From: CAYQAJ01 sp964415245
GTDB taxonomy: Bacteria > Planctomycetota > Planctomycetia > Pirellulales > Pirellulaceae
DNA: 27,527 nt
Assembly: GCA_964415245.1 (NCBI GenBank)
Contig: CAYQAJ010000034.1
Span: 1 to 27,527, forward strand
Direction: 5' to 3'
The notes below the pieces were generated by a model that saw only the letters and a program-made list of their open reading frames with translations, was not told the DNA's origin and did no database searches. Within the stretch, counting starts at the first letter, position 1. Each line of letters starts with the position of its first letter. The position numbers and the translations under genes are program-made. Positions 22,787 through 27,527 of this stretch are shown in pieces.

Positions 22787-23186
22787 ATGGGGGTTTCCGA
22801 GCGGGGTGGCGGTCTATTATGACATCGGCAGAGAATCGCGGATTCCCGGCGTCGTAACCGGCCACACGCACCGGGTACATGGTACTCAGTACGCGGTACC
22901 GACTTGGACGGACAAACATAGACCGGCACCGACTGCCACGGAGCGTTACCACCGGCGAAACCGAGTCCCGCGATCCTCAATCCCCAGTCCGCCGCCGATT
23001 TCCGCCTGCCCGGAAATGACGATTCGATCGCTCGCGGCAGTGCGTGAGCGCAACATGAATGTGGCGGCTATCGTGGCGATCGGCTGTCGAGCTAGCAAAA
23101 AATCGGCCTATCCTCGTTCGGCCCCAGTCGTTACACTTCCTCCCCCCAACCATCCCGTAGCGCCTACTTCCACAGGGGCCGATTCG
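22787..23186. other. Divergent intergenic region (amidohydrolase / glycosyltransferase)
   Basis: Spacer of 400 nt. It holds a GTAC-rich repeat (22874-22900, GGTACATGGTACTCAGTACG type), another module common in such genomes. The frame of the plus-strand gene is open through the whole spacer, but composition and the Shine-Dalgarno argue that it is not translated. No other gene is seen. Confidence 0.55.
22874..22900. repeat. GTAC-rich repeat (family H)
   Basis: Three GGTAC/AGTAC steps (GGTACATGGTACTCAGTACG) give a short, partly self-complementary tract. It resembles recurring intergenic tracts built from ACTCAGTAC units. Confidence 0.55.
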
Positions 23187-24764
23187 ATGTCCAACTCGTC
23201 GTCCCGAGACTCCTCGACTCCTCCCCGTCTATCCGTGGCCATGATCGTGAAGAACGATGCCGCGGCCGCGACCGAGACGCTTGAGAGTATCGAATCGATC
23301 GCCGATGAAATCGTGGTCTTCGACACCGGCTCGAGCGACGCGACGCCGCAGATCGCCACGCAGTTCTCGTCCACGCTGGTAGAGGGCGAGTGGCACGATG
23401 ACTTTTCAGCCGCCCGAAACGCCTGCCTGGCCAAGGTACACGGCGACTGGGTGCTGTGGCTCGACGCGGGCGAGCGGCTCACGCCGCGGGCCGCCGGGCA
23501 GCTTCGCCAGTTCGTCGACCACGAGGCCGACCCCCGCAAGGCCTACATGCTGCTGGTGCAGGTGCCGTCGCAACCGGGGCACGTGGCGGGAGAGCAGATT
23601 GGGGCGGTGCGGTTGGTGCCGAACTATCCGGGTATCCGTTTTTCGGGTCGGGTGCGCGAAGAGATTGCGCCGTCGCTGGCCGAAAAGGGAATCGAGCTGG
23701 AGGGGCTTCCCTACCGCATTCAGCGCGGGCCACGGCATCACGATCCGCAGAACAAGCTCCGCAAGGCGCGACGCGACTTGATGCTGGCGCAGCGCGAGAT
23801 CGACGAGTGCGGGCCTAACGCGCGGCTGCTCAACTGCGTGGGCGACGCGAATCAACTGCTGGGCGAAGCGACGACCGCCGTCGATTGTTATCGTCGGGCC
23901 GTCTCGGCGGCCGAGCCCAAGTCGGCCGAAATGCTGGAAGCGTATTACGGCATTCTGTCGTCGCTCGACGGGCAGCCGGAAGCGCGGTCGCAGCAGCTCA
24001 CGGTATGCGTCGAAGCGCTGGAACACTATCCGCTCGACATTCAGCTTCTATGCGCCATGGGCGGTTACTTACAGCAACTCGGACGGCGCGACCTGGCGAC
24101 CCGCGCCTATCAGACCGCCAGCCAGTTCGGCCTGGTGCACCCGCAAACTTGGCACCTGGCAAACATTCACGAAGTGGCGGTGATGTGCTACACGCTGTCG
24201 CTTCAGCTCGACGGCCAGGACGAAGCGGCCCGGCAGGCGCTCGAAGGCGCGCTGGCGCGAAGCGGCGATTCCATCGCATTGCGGCGGCAGCTCATCGAGC
24301 TGCACGTGAAGCACGGCCGCCGCGAGGAAGCGCTTGTGCAGCTCGACCACCTGCCCCTCGATGCGGAACAAAAGGAGCTACTCGAAGGAGCACTCCGTGG
24401 GGCACTGTTGGCGGCGGAGAAAAACTGGATTCCCGCGCGGGCGTATCTCCAGGCCGCCTACGACGAAGGTTGCCGCGACCCGTTGGTGCTGCGGTGGCTG
24501 AGCGTAACGCTTTTGTCGCTGGAGAGTGCCGACGAGGCTCGACGCGTGCTCGGCGAGTGGCAAAAGGTGGAACCGGGCAACGTCGAGCCGGCGCAATTCC
24601 TGGCGGCGATTCCGGACATGGTGTCTGAGGACACTGCTCGGGAGACCGCTGCCGGAGCGCACGCAACGGGTCGGCAGTACCGCGTCGACGGCGGCGGCGA
24701 GGCGGGAACACCGACTTCTTCAGGTCGAGCCGCGGCTGCCCATGCAAGCGAGCGGGCGAGGTAG
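23187..24764 (+). CDS. Family 2 glycosyltransferase with C-terminal TPR-like repeats
   Basis: GT-A fold glycosyltransferase, probably adding sugars to a cell-surface or cytoplasmic acceptor. The 525-residue product opens with LSVAMIVKNDAAAATETLES (15-34), the nucleotide-binding EIVVFDTGSSDATP (41-54) and ARNACLAKVHGDWVLWLDAGERL (77-98). The usual DxD/DADE metal motif is read here as DAGE (Asp93-Ala-Gly95-Glu). From about residue 215 the protein is TPR-like (paired helices with A/L/Y spacing), ending in a low-complexity Ala/Gly/Thr tail. ATG 23187 has AGGGG eight nt upstream; the longer frame to 22746 lacks support. Confidence 0.88.
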   Translation: MSNSSSRDSSTPPRLSVAMIVKNDAAAATETLESIESIADEIVVFDTGSSDATPQIATQFSSTLVEGEWHDDFSAARNACLAKVHGDWVLWLDAGERLTPRAAGQLRQFVDHEADPRKAYMLLVQVPSQPGHVAGEQIGAVRLVPNYPGIRFSGRVREEIAPSLAEKGIELEGLPYRIQRGPRHHDPQNKLRKARRDLMLAQREIDECGPNARLLNCVGDANQLLGEATTAVDCYRRAVSAAEPKSAEMLEAYYGILSSLDGQPEARSQQLTVCVEALEHYPLDIQLLCAMGGYLQQLGRRDLATRAYQTASQFGLVHPQTWHLANIHEVAVMCYTLSLQLDGQDEAARQALEGALARSGDSIALRRQLIELHVKHGRREEALVQLDHLPLDAEQKELLEGALRGALLAAEKNWIPARAYLQAAYDEGCRDPLVLRWLSVTLLSLESADEARRVLGEWQKVEPGNVEPAQFLAAIPDMVSEDTARETAAGAHATGRQYRVDGGGEAGTPTSSGRAAAAHASERAR

Positions 24765-24899
24765 GGCGCTGCGCCGCGCGTGGCAGTCGCTATCATCGTT
24801 TTCACTCGCACCCGCTGGTCGGGCACGCGGTGGTATAACCGGCACAATCCGCGCAGTCGGCCGGTGGCGCGTGAAATCTCGGCCCAGTTTCTTTGTTTT

Positions 24900-25051
24900 G
24901 CTAACGGCGAGAGCCGTCGCGGGAGCAGCATGACATAGGGTAGTAATTAGGGGAGGCGACGGCCCCGTGCGTCGCCTGTCTCCTTCCTACCGAGGCTTTC
25001 TCACCCCCGTGTTGGGCAGGGTCGGACGCACGTCTCGACCCTGCCTTTTTT
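24900..25051 (+). ncRNA. Candidate structured small RNA
   Basis: Three ordered hairpins are visible on the plus strand: a 5-bp stem with a GNRA-type GAGA tetraloop (24904-24917), a 7-bp stem (24954-24960 with 24971-24977) and the terminator stem (25015-25045 plus T-run). The terminator has no upstream gene within 250 nt other than the glycosyltransferase, whose stop is at 24764, so a 3' UTR or a separate small RNA are both possible. No known RNA family is recognised. The 5' end is approximate. Confidence 0.35.
25015..25051 (+). terminator. Intrinsic (Rho-independent) terminator
   Basis: A perfect 10-bp GC-rich stem (GGCAGGGTCG at 25015-25024 with CGACCCTGCC at 25036-25045) with an 11-nt loop is followed directly by six T. 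It reads on the plus strand. Confidence 0.9.
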
Positions 25052-25086
25052 GTTGCGCTCGTGTGGCGGAGTCGAATCTCGACAAA

Positions 25087-25138
25087 CCTGAAGCGCAAGC
25101 GAAGGACACGTCCAACCTTCCTTCGCTTGCGCTTCAGG
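25087..25138. repeat. Perfect 20-bp inverted repeat (family F)
   Basis: Arms 25087-25106 (CCTGAAGCGCAAGCGAAGGA) and 25119-25138 are exact reverse complements around a 12-nt loop. Its minus-strand translation gives the SLKRKRR / RLRFR peptides that contaminate predicted small ORFs. Confidence 0.93.
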
Positions 25139-25510
25139 CTTGCATACTCCGGGCTAACCCTCGCATTCGTCATTCGTGCTTCGTCAATCGGATTTCAGGA
25201 TGGGGGACACCATTTGCTCGACGGCATCCGGCCGAGCGCTGGCGCGTTTGCCCCCCGGTCGTTTGCGCAGTAGGTTTTCGATGGCGGACAACCGAACGAT
25301 CCCGCAAGAACTGTCGCGAGATCGCGACGCACCGCCCGCAGCGATTGCTCATCTTTAGTCGGAGCGGTGCAAGCATGTCCAACCGGACGCGTCGCGACAG
25401 TTGGCAAGCGGTTGTTCTACCCATCAACATTTCACCGATTGTTCGATTAACAGCGCCGTGCGACCACGCGACCGAGCGTCGGCTGCATGGCGCCTTGGGA
25501 GTTACGTGCC

Positions 25511-25693
25511 GTGCAATTCCTGTTGCGCCTATTTCTGGAAGAGCACGGGCCCACGGCTGTTGAATACGCAGTGATGCTGGCTTTGATCGTAGTGGCATGT
25601 CTGGCAGGCATTTACTTATTGGGAGAAGCGACGGGCGACAGTTTTGCCAACGCACGCGACAAGATCTCCCAGGCGATGAACAGCGGCAGTTAG
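25511..25693 (+). CDS. Flp/Fap-type pilin
   Basis: Small prepilin of the Tad (Flp) type IVb family, forming adhesive surface fibres. From GTG 25511 the product is 60 residues: a short leader ending at Gly13, then PTAVEYAVMLALIVVACLAGIYLL with Glu at +5 and Tyr at +6, the signature recognised by the TadV/prepilin peptidase, and a hydrophobic helix. The GTG is preceded by GGGAG (25497-25501) at 9 nt; an ATG at 25487 would give 68 residues without a Shine-Dalgarno. No tad assembly genes (cpaB, cpaC, tadA) are adjacent, so this is an isolated pilin whose secretion machinery must be encoded elsewhere. Confidence 0.9.
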   Translation: MQFLLRLFLEEHGPTAVEYAVMLALIVVACLAGIYLLGEATGDSFANARDKISQAMNSGS

Positions 25694-25743
25694 GGCCCGG
25701 ACCGACCGAACAATACCGACCGAACGACGCCCGTAAGGGCAAT

Positions 25744-25827
25744 GACACAATGACCAAATCCCAATGACCAATCGACCCGGGCAAACCGGGGCGATATTGG
25801 TCATTGGGGCATTGGTCAATGCGTCAT
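25744..25827. repeat. Family A hairpin between pilin and NagB/PIG-L gene
   Basis: An inverted pair (25749-25772 with about 25796-25819) of the AATGACCAAATCC-type motif; an inner CCCGG/CCGGG pair (25776-25780, 25786-25790) extends the stem. It lies between two convergent genes, where it could act as a two-way terminator. Confidence 0.85.
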
Positions 25828-25873
25828 TCGCCGCGCCAGACGTAGAGTGCGGCAGTGCCTCAGTCGCGCAGCT

Positions 25874-27527
25874 TCAGATCGGCGTGCCGCGGTAGCGCAC
25901 GAAGGCCTCGAGAGCGTAATACTCGGGCAGGCCGATCTGGTTGTACTTTTCGGCCGTGCCCTTGTTGCGGTCTTCGGCCCGCTGCCAGAATTCGCGCGGA
26001 TCGGGGCCGGGAAACAGCGCCTCGTCCTTCTGGCTTTCGTGCATGAAGATGGCCTGCCGCTTGCGCTCCAGCTCCCCCGGGCTTAAGGGAACGGCCATCT
26101 CGATCTCGTGCAGCTCGTACTCCTGCCACGCGCCGCGATAGAGGAGCACTTCGGGCCGGCGCCCCTTCTCGCGCTCGATCTCGTCGAGCACGCCAAAAAT
26201 TGCCTCGGCGCACACGCGGTGCGTTCCATGCGGATCGGAGAGATCGCCCGCCACGTAAATCTGCTGCGGATCGACGCTTTCGACAAGAGCGCGAATGATG
26301 GCCCGATCTTCTTCGCCGGCCGGTTTGCGCACGGCGGTGCCGGTGCGGTAGAAGGGCAAATCAAGGAAGTGGAGGCAGTCCTCGCGGCAACCGACCTGCA
26401 GGGCGCCTGCTTTCGCTTCGCTCCAGCGGATCATGCCTTTGATCATCCGCACGCAGTCGACGTCTTCCTCGCCGGCCCGCTTATCTGCCAGGGCCTGCCG
26501 CACGTCGTCCTCCAGCTTCTTGGACTTCTCGCGGTCGATCCCGAACAGACGGTTGTACTCGGCCACCATGTCGGCCACGCGGAGCGCGTCGTGGTCGAAC
26601 ACCGCCACGTTGCCGCTGGTCATGTAGGCGATGTGCACCTCGTGGCCATCCTGCACGAGGCGAATCAGCGTTCCCCCCATGCTGATGACGTCGTCGTCGG
26701 GGTGCGGGCTGAAGCAGATGATGCGCTGGGGTTCGGTGCCCGCCGGATGAAACTCGATCGTTTCCATCATCCAACGGAACACCCGCTGTGCGAGCTGCTC
26801 CGCCGGTCCGTGATGCCGCAGAAGCTGGTGCAGGTTGTAGCGGCGGAAGTCTTCGTCGTCGAGCTTCAGTAGCGCCTTGCCCGTCTGTTGGCAGAGCCAG
26901 AGAACCGCCCGCTTGATCAGCGCCTCGCTCCACGCGACATTGCCCATGACCCACGGAGTGGCGCGGGCGGTGAGGTTCTTGGCCGCCGACGGATCGAGCA
27001 GTACCACGGCATCGGAGTGGTCTTGCAGGTAGCTGGCGGGCACGCGGTCGGTGACGGGCCCTTCCACGACGTCGCGAATGACCGCCGCCTTGTGCTCGCC
27101 CATCGCAATGAGGACGATCTTTCGCGCCCCCAGGATCGTGCCCAACCCCATGGTGAGTGCCTGCACGGGAACATTCTCTTCGCCGAAGAAGTCGCTGGCC
27201 GCCGTTTTGCGGGTGACCGGGTCGAGCGTGCACAATCGCGCACGGCTGTTGCGGACGCTGAACGGCTCGTTGAACGCGACGCGACCGTTGGGCCCGATGC
27301 CCAGGAGCATGACGTCGATTCCGCCGGCGTGCTCAATGAGCGTTTCGTACTCGCGACAGTGGGCTTCGACATCGGCCGCTTCCACGGTTCCGTCGAGCCG
27401 GTGGATGTTCTTCTCGGGGATGTTGACGTGCTCCAGCAGATGCTCGTGTACCCAGCGGTAGCGGCTGCGCGATTGCGAGTGAGCCAGTCCGTAGTACTCA
27501 TCGAGCTGGAAGACGACGACCCGCGAG
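25874..27527 (-). CDS. Glucosamine-6-phosphate deaminase-like protein fused to PIG-L deacetylase (5' truncated)
   Basis: Two-domain protein continuing beyond the right edge; 550 residues are visible and the first 80 or so are missing. The N-terminal NagB domain shows FQLDEYYGL near the start, GIGPNGRVAFNEP and a downstream TMGLGTILGARKIVLIAMGEHKA. In active NagB the second motif reads GxxDGHIAFNEP, with Asp and His catalytic; here Asn and Arg (codon CGC) replace them, while the Glu is kept. The C-terminal half is a PIG-L/LmbE metal-dependent deacetylase (SPHPDDDVISMGGTL, then AGDLSDPHGTHRVC). Fusions of this kind are known in Bacteroidetes and planctomycetes and suggest GlcNAc-type amino-sugar handling. 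The deaminase half may be inactive. Confidence 0.9.
   Translation of the reverse strand, partial: SRVVVFQLDEYYGLAHSQSRSRYRWVHEHLLEHVNIPEKNIHRLDGTVEAADVEAHCREYETLIEHAGGIDVMLLGIGPNGRVAFNEPFSVRNSRARLCTLDPVTRKTAASDFFGEENVPVQALTMGLGTILGARKIVLIAMGEHKAAVIRDVVEGPVTDRVPASYLQDHSDAVVLLDPSAAKNLTARATPWVMGNVAWSEALIKRAVLWLCQQTGKALLKLDDEDFRRYNLHQLLRHHGPAEQLAQRVFRWMMETIEFHPAGTEPQRIICFSPHPDDDVISMGGTLIRLVQDGHEVHIAYMTSGNVAVFDHDALRVADMVAEYNRLFGIDREKSKKLEDDVRQALADKRAGEEDVDCVRMIKGMIRWSEAKAGALQVGCREDCLHFLDLPFYRTGTAVRKPAGEEDRAIIRALVESVDPQQIYVAGDLSDPHGTHRVCAEAIFGVLDEIEREKGRRPEVLLYRGAWQEYELHEIEMAVPLSPGELERKRQAIFMHESQKDEALFPGPDPREFWQRAEDRNKGTAEKYNQIGLPEYYALEAFVRYRGTPI

Larger units (their letters stand above)
24765..25510. 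other. Long non-coding region with structured elements
   Basis: No convincing gene in 746 nt. It contains a candidate RNA with three hairpins ending in an intrinsic terminator (about 24900-25051), a perfect 20-bp inverted repeat (25087-25138) and about 350 nt of unexplained sequence before the pilin gene. Frames spanning 24901-25173 and 25170-25784 on the minus strand are repeat translations or shadows. Confidence 0.65.

Noticed and set aside
22746..23186. N-terminal extension of the glycosyltransferase
   Set aside because: It overlaps the start of the divergent gene and a GTAC repeat, lacks motifs, and a good Shine-Dalgarno supports ATG 23187.
24901..25173. 90-residue minus-strand reading frame
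   Set aside because: It mostly translates the family F inverted repeat and crosses the terminator; no protein-like motifs.
25398..25416. Sigma54-like site upstream of the pilin (TTGGCA...TTGTT)
   Set aside because: The distance between the GG and the GC-equivalent element is one base short and the second element is GT rather than GC, so the spacing rule fails.
25170..25784. 204-residue minus-strand reading frame
   Set aside because: It is antisense to the pilin gene and ends in a family A repeat; composition looks like a shadow.

Overview
The window looks like a chromosomal segment of a planctomycete, probably of the Pirellulales type. This is inferred from high GC coding sequence (one line hand-counted at about 68% GC in the citrate synthase gene), a polytopic membrane protein of a kind known mainly from planctomycetes, an isolated Flp-type pilin, and intergenic spacers filled with short modular repeats. 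Both ends are truncated: an aspartyl-tRNA synthetase on the left and a NagB/PIG-L fusion on the right.

Layout. 1-4151 (plus): 3' end of aspS, a lipoprotein with a thioredoxin-like fold but no CxxC, then a nitrilase-family glutaminase overlapping nadE, together a split glutamine-dependent NAD synthetase. 4392-9936 (minus, transcribed right to left): a small zinc-ribbon membrane protein, a 1006-residue FAD/Fe-S oxidoreductase, moaD (GTGA overlap), moaE and moaA, giving much of the molybdopterin pathway. 10117-13381 (minus): a multi-pass membrane protein, folE, a DUF309 gene boxed between inverted composite repeats, and a Bax-inhibitor-1-like protein. 13650-14911 (plus): nth and dcd. 15171-17501 (minus): a CoA-type Nudix hydrolase and a large membrane protein. 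17835-20114 (plus): PrpB-like lyase and a citrate/methylcitrate synthase, the carbon core of a propionate (methylcitrate) route. 20251-21898 (minus): three tightly packed genes of unknown function with lower GC, the best candidate for an undescribed accessory system. 22070-27527: N-formylglutamate amidohydrolase (minus), a GT2-TPR glycosyltransferase (plus), a candidate structured RNA with an intrinsic terminator, a lone Flp pilin (plus) and the NagB/PIG-L fusion (minus).

The most striking non-coding signal is a small vocabulary of intergenic modules, at least eight families, used again and again as direct or inverted copies. Some form long hairpins. One supplies the moaE stop codon. One set forms mirror-image arms around the DUF309 gene. 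They also create misleading in-frame extensions of neighbouring genes, so several starts were moved downstream of the longest reading frame. No tRNA, rRNA, CRISPR array, insertion sequence or transposase gene was recognised.
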